This document shows positions 1-6,570 of a stretch of DNA of 18,821 nt, one piece after another. The stretch covers positions 1-18,821 of the forward strand of contig CAZSPL010000050.1 of the NCBI GenBank assembly GCA_964608735.1. The letters are read 5' to 3'. Source of the DNA: CAZSPL01 sp964608735. Its GTDB lineage: Bacteria; JAJVIF01; JAPKYR01; CAZSPL01. The notes under the pieces are model-generated. The model saw nothing but the letters and a program-made list of their open reading frames with translations. It was not told the origin of the DNA and did no database searches. Numbering within the stretch: position 1 is the first letter of the stretch; each line of letters opens with the position of its first letter. The translations under genes were made by a program, and so were the position numbers.

Positions 1-1
1 T

Positions 2-1645
2 GTGATCCTAATAGGTTCAGCGTGTTTTGTCTTCAGTTGCCAGGGCGGCAAAACCATCGAGTTCTTCGATATCCAGGGACCCGATACCGTCAGGGAAGCC
101 ATGTCAGGTAGATACAGCGTGGCGTATTCATCGGGGACGGGGATCGAATTCGACTGGTTTGTCGAGCCGTCTTACATGTCGATCAATGAGGACTACTACT
201 ACCCGAACATTGCTAATTTTTATCCGGGAAATGTCGACGGTGACACGGAGGTTAACATCGGCGTCACCATTACCACCGAGGAGAGCAAGCCCGTTGTGAA
301 ACGCAAGAAGGTTTTAATAATCGACAGGCTGGGCTGGGTAACCACCTGGGGAGAGTCAAACTATGAGTGCACTTCCAGTGCCATGGCCCGGGATGAAAAC
401 GGCGATTTCTATTTCGTGGGAGTATTTCAGAATGAGCTTGCTATCTATACAGCCTATGCCGGCGACCTTAATGTTATAAGACTTGAATCTCCCGAAAGGT
501 CTCCATACATCGTGAAGTACGACCTCGACGGGGGTATCGTCTGGGCGAATGCCGGCGAATGGATGCTGGCCGGTGATGCCGTGGACATAGAGCTCAACAA
601 TCTCAATCAATCCTACATGCTAACGTATTCCGAGTTGCCTGGTCAGCAGAATATGACCTACCTGTACAAGTATAGTCCCGGTGGAATTCTCCAATGGTCG
701 CGGCAATGGTACGGAATGCCGTATGACTGCTGCCTCGATGATGCAGGCAATGTCATTGTTGCGGGGAGCTTCGAAGGCGAGGTGGACTTCGATCCGGGCG
801 AGGGCGTTGAAATGCTTCAATCCAACGGCGGCAAGGATTCATACGTTGTGATGCTCGATGCGAACGGCGATTTGCAATGGGCGCGCACGTGGGGAGGGCC
901 CGGTCAGGATGATAATGAATTCTGCGCCGCGGTGGAGACGGACGGCGCGGGAAATGTCTATGTCGCCGGCAGGTACGCGGGCGCTTCGGTCGATTTGGAC
1001 CCGGGGGCATCCTCGGATTTACGCTCATCCCAGGGTCTTGACAGTTACTTCTCCAAATTCAATGCGGGCGGAATGTATTTGTGGGGCATCACCTGGGGGG
1101 GAGCGGATTCCGACTGGTGCGAGCGTATAGTCACCGATGGACAGGATAATTTATACCTGACGGGTCTCTCCGGACTGAAATCGGATTATTATCCCGGGCC
1201 GAATGACGATGCCAGGCAGGGAAGTCATTTCTTCATGCGGCGGTATGCATCGGACGGTTCCCTTTACTGGGAACGAGTCTGGACCGATTATCCGAGATTC
1301 GGCGCTTTCACGCTCGACGGCTTCGGCAATATCTACCTGACGGGCTACTATGAGGGGGATGTCGATTTCGCGCCCGATCCCGCGGTGGAAGCGATATATA
1401 ATTACCGCGGCGAAACGGCTTTTATTTGCAAACTCGATGATGCGGGGCGCTTCTTATGGATGGAGTTCTGGACGCCCGATGTTAGAGGCGAAGGCATAAC
1501 CCTCGATGATGAAGGCAATATATACGTGACCGGATCCTTTGAATACTCAGTAGATTTTGACCCGGGCGAGGGGGAGGCATCGCTTTATGGAATCGATTAT
1601 CCGCAGCCGTATCTAAGCAAATTCCCTCCGAGCGGGAAGTGGTAG
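2..1645 (+). CDS. SBBP-type beta-propeller lipoprotein (5' end cut by window)
   Basis: The reading frame is open from base 2 and ends at a TAG. The first visible residues are hydrophobic and run into a lipobox-like VFSC with Cys at visible residue 13, so this is probably the end of a lipoprotein signal peptide whose charged start lies outside the window; the GTG at base 2 is unlikely to be the true start. Residues ~15-100 form a beta-rich N-terminal domain I do not recognise. From ~110 to 545 there are about six blades of the form W-x-x-x-W-G-G ... D-x-x-G-N-x-Y-V-x-G-x-F ... V-D-F-D-P-G, typical of SBBP/beta-propeller repeats. The acidic DFDPG segments could bind Ca2+ (inference). Likely a cell-surface or periplasm-facing protein; its ligand is unknown. 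Confidence 0.8.
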   Translation: MILIGSACFVFSCQGGKTIEFFDIQGPDTVREAMSGRYSVAYSSGTGIEFDWFVEPSYMSINEDYYYPNIANFYPGNVDGDTEVNIGVTITTEESKPVVKRKKVLIIDRLGWVTTWGESNYECTSSAMARDENGDFYFVGVFQNELAIYTAYAGDLNVIRLESPERSPYIVKYDLDGGIVWANAGEWMLAGDAVDIELNNLNQSYMLTYSELPGQQNMTYLYKYSPGGILQWSRQWYGMPYDCCLDDAGNVIVAGSFEGEVDFDPGEGVEMLQSNGGKDSYVVMLDANGDLQWARTWGGPGQDDNEFCAAVETDGAGNVYVAGRYAGASVDLDPGASSDLRSSQGLDSYFSKFNAGGMYLWGITWGGADSDWCERIVTDGQDNLYLTGLSGLKSDYYPGPNDDARQGSHFFMRRYASDGSLYWERVWTDYPRFGAFTLDGFGNIYLTGYYEGDVDFAPDPAVEAIYNYRGETAFICKLDDAGRFLWMEFWTPDVRGEGITLDDEGNIYVTGSFEYSVDFDPGEGEASLYGIDYPQPYLSKFPPSGKW

Positions 1646-1672
1646 GACGGCGTTAGGAATTGCGGGATGTTT

Positions 1673-1750
1673 GATGTTTCGGCACACCCCTGTGCCGAAA
1701 CGGAGAGGTAATAGCCAAAGGGTTTCGGGACAAGGGTGTCCCGAAACATC
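1673..1750. repeat. Double-hairpin repeat, copy 1
   Basis: The ends are a 10-bp perfect inverted repeat (gatgtttcgg at 1673-1682, ccgaaacatc at 1741-1750). Inside are two independent perfect 11-bp hairpins with 4-nt loops: 1676-1686/1691-1701 and 1722-1732/1737-1747. A second copy lies at 6885-6948. It sits between convergent genes, so the hairpins could also slow transcription, but there is no T-tract. It looks like a small non-coding mobile element (MITE/REP-like) carried by a helper elsewhere (inference). Confidence 0.8.
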
Positions 1751-1777
1751 GAAAAGCTGATTTCGCGAAGGGCATTG

Positions 1778-2524
1778 TTAATAATTATCAACCGCCCTGC
1801 GGTGCGCGGCGCGGTATTTCCCGAAGTTGATGAACAGCGTCACCGCGATGCCGATCTGGAATATCCCGACGGCGAACCAGAAATCACCCGCCGACATGTT
1901 CATCAGTCCTATTTCGATGAGATATATCCCAAACACGAAATAGAAACCGGGCCAGGGCGGACGTTTGACAAGGCATATGATGGATGAGATGAAGACCGCG
2001 AAATCGATGAACATTATCACGCATCCGAGGCCGGAGGGAACGAGAAATTCGCCGGGGGCAAGGCCCTGCGCCTCCTCGTGCAGAAAATATATCTCCGAGC
2101 CGGTGTTGATGACGCTCCAGATGAGGATCCAGACAGCCCAGTTATGAAGGTCGTTGATGTAGTTGAATGTCGCCGCTTCGACGCTAACCCCCTGGTCCCT
2201 GTGGGCAACGTTTCCATACGATGGATGCGCCTCGCCGACAAGCACCGGGCCGTCGCCGAAAGGCTTGCCGCATCCGGGGCAGAGAGCTTCGCGGTCGGGC
2301 ATCATCTCGCTGGGCTTCTGGAATTCGAGGCATTGGGAACACATGGTGTATCCGCATGCCGCGCACTGCGACTGCACGGCGTCGCCCCCGGGGATGGATG
2401 CGTTGTAGGGAAACACCTGCGAGCGTTTCGACGAGCGGCGTCCGGTGATTTCCCTCCCGCATTGCGAACACTGCCACTTCGTGTTGCCTGGAGCTGGAGC
2501 GGTGGCGCCTTGATACATGGTCAT
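1778..2524 (-). CDS. Zinc-ribbon membrane protein, function unknown
   Basis: 248 aa from the ATG at 2524. I prefer this start to the longer frame from 2665 because a GGAGG (2536-2540) lies 11 nt upstream and a strong promoter lies just beyond. The N-terminal ~85 residues hold four CxxC pairs (C19/C22, C54/C57, C62/C65, C82/C85), which looks like two treble-clef or zinc-ribbon knuckles. After a linker, four hydrophobic segments (about 121-141, 155-180, 185-207, 209-229) predict a polytopic inner-membrane domain, with the zinc part probably cytoplasmic. I do not recognise a named family. It appears monocistronic with its own promoter. Confidence 0.75.
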   Translation of the reverse strand: MTMYQGATAPAPGNTKWQCSQCGREITGRRSSKRSQVFPYNASIPGGDAVQSQCAACGYTMCSQCLEFQKPSEMMPDREALCPGCGKPFGDGPVLVGEAHPSYGNVAHRDQGVSVEAATFNYINDLHNWAVWILIWSVINTGSEIYFLHEEAQGLAPGEFLVPSGLGCVIMFIDFAVFISSIICLVKRPPWPGFYFVFGIYLIEIGLMNMSAGDFWFAVGIFQIGIAVTLFINFGKYRAAHRRAVDNY

Positions 2525-2558
2525 CGGGTTTTCGGCCTCCGTGAGATGTGAAAGGGAA

Positions 2559-2587
2559 ATTATATGCGGAGAGGGAGGCGGGGTCAA
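2559..2587 (-). promoter_or_regulatory. Sigma70-type promoter for the zinc-ribbon membrane protein
   Basis: On the minus strand TTGACC (2587-2582) is followed after exactly 17 nt by TATAAT (2564-2559). This is 5/6 and 6/6 to consensus with ideal spacing. Transcription would start near 2552, giving a ~28-nt leader that contains the GGAGG site at 2536-2540. Confidence 0.75.
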
Positions 2588-2597
2588 AGGGATGTGA

Positions 2598-2687
2598 GGG
2601 GACAGGCCGTTTCGAGTTCGTGGTTTTGGGAATGAGTGGAATGCGTTTACGGAGCAGCGTGCCATGCGTGCTTTGGGGCCTGTCCCC
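2598..2687. repeat. Inverted-repeat element (ggggacaggcc ends)
   Basis: ggggacaggcc at 2598-2608 is the exact reverse complement of ggcctgtcccc at 2677-2687, 68 nt apart. The element lies in the gap between two minus-strand genes, directly upstream of the promoter at 2559-2587. No ORF inside. It resembles the other short MITE-like elements in this window, but I see only one copy here. Confidence 0.55.
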
Positions 2688-2713
2688 GGTGCGTATGCGG
2701 AGTCAAAGGCGAG

Positions 2714-3124
2714 CTATTTGAAATGCTTCCAGTGGATGAAGATGCCGATTAACAGGGGAACATCAATGATTGCCATGAGCCAAATCAAGGATGACACGAA
2801 ACCAAAGTTGTTCACATTTGCCCGGCCATATATTGCAGCGGCGTAGCTGAGAATACAAAGAGCGCATAATGCATAAACCGCAAGTCGCTTCCTATCCCTT
2901 AAACCATTTCCTATGTAATAGAACAGAATCGTTATAATCAGGATGCCCGTTACAGTAATCGGCCAATAAAGCGCGTCAAAAATAAATCTTACAAGCGACC
3001 AGACAAACACCGCGAGGGCAATGGATGTGCTTGCCAGTCTTAGCCAGAGCAAGTATGGTACGACTATCCGCAGGAAGAAGGGCTGTTTTACACCATCGGT
3101 TTCCACGGGAAAATTATACCTCAA
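2714..3124 (-). CDS. Small four-helix membrane protein, function unknown
   Basis: Up to 136 aa, starting at a TTG (3124) or, 18 nt later, at a GTG (3106). Neither has a clear Shine-Dalgarno site, and a TATAAT string (3118-3113) lies between them, so the start is uncertain. Four hydrophobic helices are visible at about 31-50, 54-74, 81-99 and 108-130, with charged linkers (GLRDRKR after helix 2) and a HWKHFK C-terminus. No signal peptide cleavage site, enzyme motif or known family is recognised. A repeat element (3132-3181) lies directly upstream and may have replaced its original 5' region. Confidence 0.6.
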   Translation of the reverse strand: MRYNFPVETDGVKQPFFLRIVVPYLLWLRLASTSIALAVFVWSLVRFIFDALYWPITVTGILIITILFYYIGNGLRDRKRLAVYALCALCILSYAAAIYGRANVNNFGFVSSLIWLMAIIDVPLLIGIFIHWKHFK

Positions 3125-3131
3125 GGTCTTA

Positions 3132-3181
3132 TGTAGGGGCGCATGGAATGCGCCCGGGCGAACACGAGGTTCGCCCCTACA
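3132..3181. repeat. Palindromic repeat with tgtaggggcg ends and two inner hairpins
   Basis: The ends tgtaggggcg (3132-3141) and cgcccctaca (3172-3181) are exact reverse complements. Inside are a hairpin at 3140-3154 (gcgcat, loop gga, atgcgc) and another at 3156-3177 (gggcgaac, loop acgag, gttcgccc). From memory, similar gtaggggcg...cgcccctac elements are scattered through many bacterial genomes; only one copy is present here. It abuts the 5' end of the 2714-3124 gene. Confidence 0.75.
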
Positions 3182-3231
3182 GAAATGGGCGCTTCACATC
3201 ACGCCGCGCTCGATTCATGAGTACCTGGTCG

Positions 3232-3308
3232 GCAGCCCTTGGGACAGTCCCTTGGCAGGATGTTTAGAGCATTGGCATCGTGCGTTCGGGGACAGTCCCG
3301 CGGGCTGC
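3232..3308. repeat. 77-bp imperfect inverted-repeat element with gggacagtccc cores
   Basis: gcagccc (3232-3238) pairs with gggctgc (3302-3308). Each arm continues into a copy of gggacagtccc (3241-3251 and 3290-3299 region), giving ~20-bp terminal inverted repeats with about three mismatches. Each core is itself nearly palindromic. No coding capacity. It ends just before the trpS leader region, so it may supply or disturb the upstream promoter. Confidence 0.6.
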
Positions 3309-3349
3309 TTGAACAATCCCACCTTTCGTGGTATCTACATGAATTGAAT

Positions 3350-3448
3350 ATGAACACAAACGCGCGAAATTGCGAGGCAAGGATAATTCACCGCTGGTGG
3401 TGCATCATACGCGATACACCGGCGGTATTCTGGCGCGTCCGGATATAG
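3350..3448 (+). CDS. Putative trpS leader peptide with tandem Trp codons
   Basis: A 32-residue frame starts at ATG 3350 and stops at TAG 3446-3448. It has two adjacent Trp codons (3395-3400, residues 16-17) and a third at 3431-3433. Three Trp codons in 32, two of them tandem, directly upstream of a tryptophanyl-tRNA synthetase gene and inside a switchable RNA structure, fit a regulatory leader peptide. The weak point is the start: I see no good Shine-Dalgarno site before 3350, and the same frame is open further upstream (to 3239), so translation could begin elsewhere or be leaderless. Role inferred; not a functional protein. Confidence 0.55.
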   Translation: MNTNARNCEARIIHRWWCIIRDTPAVFWRVRI

Positions 3449-3501
3449 GCGCGAGAGGATAGAGGAAGCATTGTTACCGCCGTACGAGGCGGGATTTTTT
3501 T
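3390..3501 (+). promoter_or_regulatory. Putative Trp-responsive transcription attenuator of trpS
   Basis: Four segments can pair in the classical 1-2-3-4 manner. Segment 1 (3390-3399, overlapping the tandem Trp codons) pairs with segment 2 (3417-3426): 10 bp with one G-U. Segment 2 (3420-3427) can instead pair with segment 3 (3475-3482), 8 bp. Segment 3 (3477-3481) pairs with segment 4 (3488-3492) to form a terminator followed by a T-run. A ribosome stalled at the Trp codons would mask segment 1, free segment 2 to pair with 3, and prevent termination. Base pairing is read directly from the sequence; function is inferred. Confidence 0.6.
3477..3501 (+). terminator. Intrinsic terminator within the trpS leader
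   Basis: ccgcc (3477-3481), loop gtacga, ggcgg (3488-3492), then g-a and seven T residues (3495-3501). The stem is short but all G-C. It lies 54 nt before the trpS start, so it only makes sense as an attenuator or as the end of an upstream transcript; no complete + strand gene precedes it nearby apart from the leader frame. Confidence 0.65.
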
Positions 3502-3554
3502 ATTTTCGGTGCGATATTAATTAAGTCTGTTTAAAAGACGAAAGGAGAATTAAA

Positions 3555-4565
3555 GTGACTGACAATAAATCGAAAGGAAAGAAAAAGCGCATCGTGACGG
3601 GCATACGTTCCACCGGGCCGCTTCACCTGGGACATCTGTACGGCAACATACGCCAGATGATAGAGCTTACCGAGCATCACGACTGCTTCTACTTCTCCGC
3701 TGACTACCACGTGCTCACCGACAAGACGGACCGTATCGAACTCACCGACATGGTCGAGGACAATATCATCGACCTCATCGCCTGCGGGCTCGATCCCGAT
3801 AAATGCACGCTGTTCCGCCAGTCGGCGATACCGCAGATACCGGAGTTACACCTGATACTGTCGATGGTGACGCCGGTGGGGCTTCTCGAACGATGCCCGC
3901 TCTTCCGTGAGCAGGTGAAGGAGCTCGGGATAGACAACCCGTCGTATGGCCTGCTCGGATACCCGGTGCTGCAGACCGCCGATATATGCATGTACCGCGG
4001 TGAAGTCGTGCCGGTCGGCGAGGACCAGTTGCCGCACCTGTATATCTCAGCCGACATCGCCGGGACATTCCGCCACCGCTACGGGGATATTTTCCCGGTG
4101 CCGGAGCCGAAGATCATGGAAGTGTTCGCGCGGATACCGGGAATCGACAACCGGAAGATGTCGAAATCATACGGCAACGCGATAAACATCGCCGCCGATG
4201 AGGCTGAGACATCGAAGCTCGTGAAGACCTACTTCACCGACCCGAAGAAACCGCGCAAGGGTGATGTGGGGCATCCGGACGAATGCCCGGTCTATTACCT
4301 GCACCGGCTGTATCTCGAGGGAGGTCCGCTCGATGAAGTGCGCCGGACATGCGAATCGGGCGAACGTATGTGTTTCGATTGCAAATCGCAGCTCGCCGAT
4401 GAAATCAACGCGGCGCTCAGGCCGATACGGGCGCGTCGTGAGGAGTTGAAGCAAGACAGGGCGAAGTTGCATGAGATACTGGAGAAGGGCGCGGAGAAGG
4501 CGCGCGAGGTCGCGGCGGATGTGTTGTCGGAGTGTCGCAAGGCGATAGGGATAGATAAGCGATAG
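3555..4565 (+). CDS. trpS: Tryptophanyl-tRNA synthetase
   Basis: 336 aa, a normal length for bacterial TrpRS (class Ic). It charges tRNA-Trp with tryptophan using ATP in the cytoplasm. The HIGH-type signature is PLHLGH at residues 22-27 and the KMSKS loop is intact at 201-205 (RKMSKSYGN). The C-terminal anticodon-binding helices are present (CKSQLADEIN ... RARREELKQD). The start is a GTG at 3555, supported by aaaggag at 3541-3547, 7 nt upstream. Transcribed alone on the + strand, between minus-strand genes. The upstream region carries a leader frame with tandem Trp codons and a terminator, so expression is probably tuned to charged tRNA-Trp. Confidence 0.97.
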   Translation: MTDNKSKGKKKRIVTGIRSTGPLHLGHLYGNIRQMIELTEHHDCFYFSADYHVLTDKTDRIELTDMVEDNIIDLIACGLDPDKCTLFRQSAIPQIPELHLILSMVTPVGLLERCPLFREQVKELGIDNPSYGLLGYPVLQTADICMYRGEVVPVGEDQLPHLYISADIAGTFRHRYGDIFPVPEPKIMEVFARIPGIDNRKMSKSYGNAINIAADEAETSKLVKTYFTDPKKPRKGDVGHPDECPVYYLHRLYLEGGPLDEVRRTCESGERMCFDCKSQLADEINAALRPIRARREELKQDRAKLHEILEKGAEKAREVAADVLSECRKAIGIDKR

Positions 4566-4597
4566 GATAGATACGCGGACGATTAACGGAACCACAC

Positions 4598-4647
4598 TTG
4601 CGTCGGCGCAATACGAGTGGTGCGGGTACCGCACACTTCAATGTGCG
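4598..4647. repeat. Cluster of small hairpins between convergent genes
   Basis: Between trpS and the convergent gene at 4638 lie ttgcg-tcgg-cgcaa (4598-4611), gtgcgg-gta-ccgcac (4620-4634) and gcaca...tgtgc (4631-4646), the last two overlapping. No T-tract follows on either strand, so this is at best a weak bidirectional stop signal. Confidence 0.35.
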
Positions 4648-5156
4648 TTTCCCAAATCAGCCCCTTCACCATCACCATCCCCCTTCTCCTCCACGGCAAC
4701 TTTCTCCTCTACCACCTCTTCCTCCCGCGGCAATGACCCTGTCGAAAGGAACGAATGCACTACCTTCGGCTTAGGCTTCGGATCATCCGGCTTCGCCGCA
4801 TCCGCCACCGGGTCGAAATACACGGTCGGCTTCAAAGGCAGCCCGTCTATCTCATCGACATGTATCTGCTCTCCCTGCTCGATCGCCCGCTTCTTCTCTT
4901 CGATGGCGAAATCCTTCAACTCGGTGCGGCTGAGTTGCGGAAGCACGACCGTCAGATCCGGCAATTCCTGCTCCTCGCGCTCTTTCTCGCGGCGCTTGCG
5001 AAGCAGCTTGCGCATCGCCTTGTCACGCATCGACATTATCGTCACGGTCAGCATCATGGCGATAAACGCGCCAAACACGATAAGCCCCAGCACCGCAAGC
5101 TGGCGCATCATCTCTGTCATATTTTTCGCGATTGTCGGCGTCACGCCCGTATGCAC
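4638..5156 (-). CDS. Single-pass membrane protein with charged cytoplasmic tail, unknown
   Basis: Up to 172 aa. Start uncertain: GTG 5156, GTG 5144 or ATG 5120, none with a clear ribosome site; the conserved-looking part begins at MTEMMRQL (5120). One hydrophobic helix (about residues 18-42 of the long form) is followed by a very basic stretch (RKLLRKRREKEREE), predicting a cytoplasmic C-terminal domain, then an acidic, Lys/Pro/Glu-rich low-complexity tail. It lies 21 nt after the 5178-5438 gene, which also encodes one helix with a charged tail, so the two may form a membrane pair. No family recognised. Confidence 0.6.
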   Translation of the reverse strand: MHTGVTPTIAKNMTEMMRQLAVLGLIVFGAFIAMMLTVTIMSMRDKAMRKLLRKRREKEREEQELPDLTVVLPQLSRTELKDFAIEEKKRAIEQGEQIHVDEIDGLPLKPTVYFDPVADAAKPDDPKPKPKVVHSFLSTGSLPREEEVVEEKVAVEEKGDGDGEGADLGNAH

Positions 5157-5177
5157 CTTCCACGCATCAAGCCCGCA

Positions 5178-5438
5178 TCAAACACCGGATTCATCCTTCT
5201 TATCGGGTTTTGCCTTCTTCGATGATTCATCCGCCTTACGGCTCGCCTTCTTCGCGCTCGCCAGCAGGAGCAGCCTCTCCTTCTCGCGCTCCCAGTCGAC
5301 ATCCCCCATGGCCTTTGCCTTGCTCTGCGAACGAGCCCAGTAATACATGCCCAACACCAGCATCAGCGCAACTACCGCCACTACAATCAGCGTTATAAGG
5401 TCGATCACCGCCGCGAGTTTAGTTGTTCCATTCAACAT
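5178..5438 (-). CDS. Small single-pass membrane protein, unknown
   Basis: 86 aa from the ATG at 5438, chosen over the in-frame ATG at 5465 because GGAGG (5448-5452) lies 9 nt upstream. One hydrophobic helix at about residues 8-31 (LAAVIDLITLIVVAVVALML) is followed by WARSQSKAK and a Lys/Glu/Ser-rich tail ending KPDKKDESGV. The basic residues after the helix suggest a cytoplasmic C-terminus. It follows def after 38 nt and precedes another single-pass protein after 21 nt, so the three are probably one operon. I do not recognise a family. Confidence 0.65.
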   Translation of the reverse strand: MLNGTTKLAAVIDLITLIVVAVVALMLVLGMYYWARSQSKAKAMGDVDWEREKERLLLLASAKKASRKADESSKKAKPDKKDESGV

Positions 5439-5476
5439 CCAGGCTGCCCTCCGAGCAACGAACACCCCGTCCCGAA

Positions 5477-6184
5477 TTATCCCCCGCCGACTTCATCCCC
5501 CTCATCCATATCACCGCTCTCATCCATGCCTTCCTCCACTCCTTCCGCCCCCCCTTCTCCCTCTCCCTTCATCGGACACCGGGTGCCTTCTATCATACGG
5601 TCGTGGTACACGATGCCTTCGAGATGGTCGAGCTCATGTTGAATGCATCTCGCCTCGAACCCGGTCACGAGCTTCTCGAACTGGTTCATGTCCATATCCT
5701 GCGCTACAACGCGCACTTTGCGGGAACGCTCGACCTTGGCGTGGTATCCCATGTCGGAGAGGCATCCCTCGTCGTCGATGACGAGCCCTTCCTTCTCAAG
5801 TATGCGCGGATTAATATATACCGTCGATTCGGGCCATTCGAGCCTGCGCCGGACATATCTCACATACGGCTCGGCATCGGGATTCTTCATGTTCTTCTCG
5901 GTGATTTCGAAGATCCCCTGCTTCGCGTCCTCGTCGTCCGATTCGAGTATCGCCTTCGCGTCCTCAGGATCGAGCGATTCCTCGACGACATACGGTACGC
6001 ATACGAGCACGAGACGCTTATGCACGCCGACCTGCACGGCCGCGAGGCCGACGCCGTCGTACTCCCGCATCGTCTCATCCATGTCGGCGACGAGCTCGCG
6101 CAGGTTGTCATCCACGTGCGACACCTTGCGGCTCGGCTTCTTGAGCCGCGGATCGGGCATCTGAATGATATCTTTCAAAGCCAT
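5477..6184 (-). CDS. def: Peptide deformylase with inserted segment and acidic tail
   Basis: 235 aa. Removes the formyl group from the N-terminal Met of new proteins; metal-dependent. All three signatures are present: GVGLAAVQ (44-51; usual form is GxGLAAPQ, so Pro is replaced by Val), EGCLS (139-143) and QHELDHLEG (182-190), giving the Cys and two His metal ligands and the catalytic Glu. There are about 88 residues between motifs 1 and 2 against roughly 40 in ordinary deformylases; the extra part (~65-118) is acidic. Residues ~205-235 form a Gly/Glu/Asp-rich tail. ATG 6184 has a ggag/aagg-rich leader. First gene of a probable three-gene unit. Confidence 0.93.
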   Translation of the reverse strand: MALKDIIQMPDPRLKKPSRKVSHVDDNLRELVADMDETMREYDGVGLAAVQVGVHKRLVLVCVPYVVEESLDPEDAKAILESDDEDAKQGIFEITEKNMKNPDAEPYVRYVRRRLEWPESTVYINPRILEKEGLVIDDEGCLSDMGYHAKVERSRKVRVVAQDMDMNQFEKLVTGFEARCIQHELDHLEGIVYHDRMIEGTRCPMKGEGEGGAEGVEEGMDESGDMDEGDEVGGG

Positions 6185-6209
6185 TTAAACCTTCTCCGCC
6201 TCCGGTAAC

Positions 6210-6238
6210 ATTATACTATATGATTCGGGCGCGGATAA
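6210..6238 (-). promoter_or_regulatory. Likely promoter of def
   Basis: On the minus strand a perfect TATAAT (6215-6210) lies 25 nt before the def ATG. Seventeen nt further upstream is TTATCC (6238-6233), a weak -35 (3/6). The short leader contains a purine-rich ribosome site. The -10 is convincing; the -35 is not. Confidence 0.45.
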
Positions 6239-6293
6239 TCCGGACGCCGCAGCGAATCTGAAATAGCGCAGACCTCACACTTCATTTTGCGCC

Positions 6294-6465
6294 GGGTGCC
6301 ACGCCCACTTCGAGTCTTCGAGAATGGGGGTGCCCCATAAGTATAATGAACCAACCCCGGGTGGCACGGTTTTCCCGAGCCCCGCGAGGGATAACCGTGG
6401 CATAAACACGAAGCCCATGAAGACCACGGTCAGCGTTCGCAGGGCTCGCGCAGACCGTGCCACGC
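6294..6465. repeat. Nested inverted-repeat element in a gene-free gap
   Basis: The 6185-6570 gap has no credible gene. It holds three nested inverted repeats: gtggcacggt 6361-6370 with accgtgccac 6454-6463; cgagccc 6376-6382 with gggctcg 6442-6448; accgtgg 6394-6400 with ccacggt 6424-6430. A 9-bp direct repeat gtgccacgc occurs at 6296-6304 and 6457-6465. The nested order lets one long arm fold. Probably a MITE-like remnant; no transposase is present. The rest of the gap shows nothing I can name. Confidence 0.55.
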
Positions 6466-6570
6466 GAATCATTTGCTTCTTTAATCTGGCGTTAAGCTGT
6501 AACCGAGCGTTCCGATGTTAGGAGAGCATTCAGGCTGGTTTATAAGCATTTCAGGATTTCTGCGTCACTG

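Noticed and set aside
3239..3448. 69-aa ORF as an ordinary protein gene
   Set aside because: Its first third is translated from an inverted-repeat element and there is no ribosome site. Only the last 32 codons make sense, as a leader frame.
3350..3554. T-box riboswitch upstream of trpS
   Set aside because: A terminator precedes the gene, but the bulge consensus (TGGN within AGGGTGGNACCGCG) is absent; the sequence at 3471-3480 only partly resembles it. The Trp-codon leader explains the structure better.
6185..6570. tRNA or other RNA gene in the gap upstream of def
   Set aside because: Nested inverted repeats are present, but no cloverleaf with TTCGA-type T-loop and CCA-ready acceptor can be drawn.
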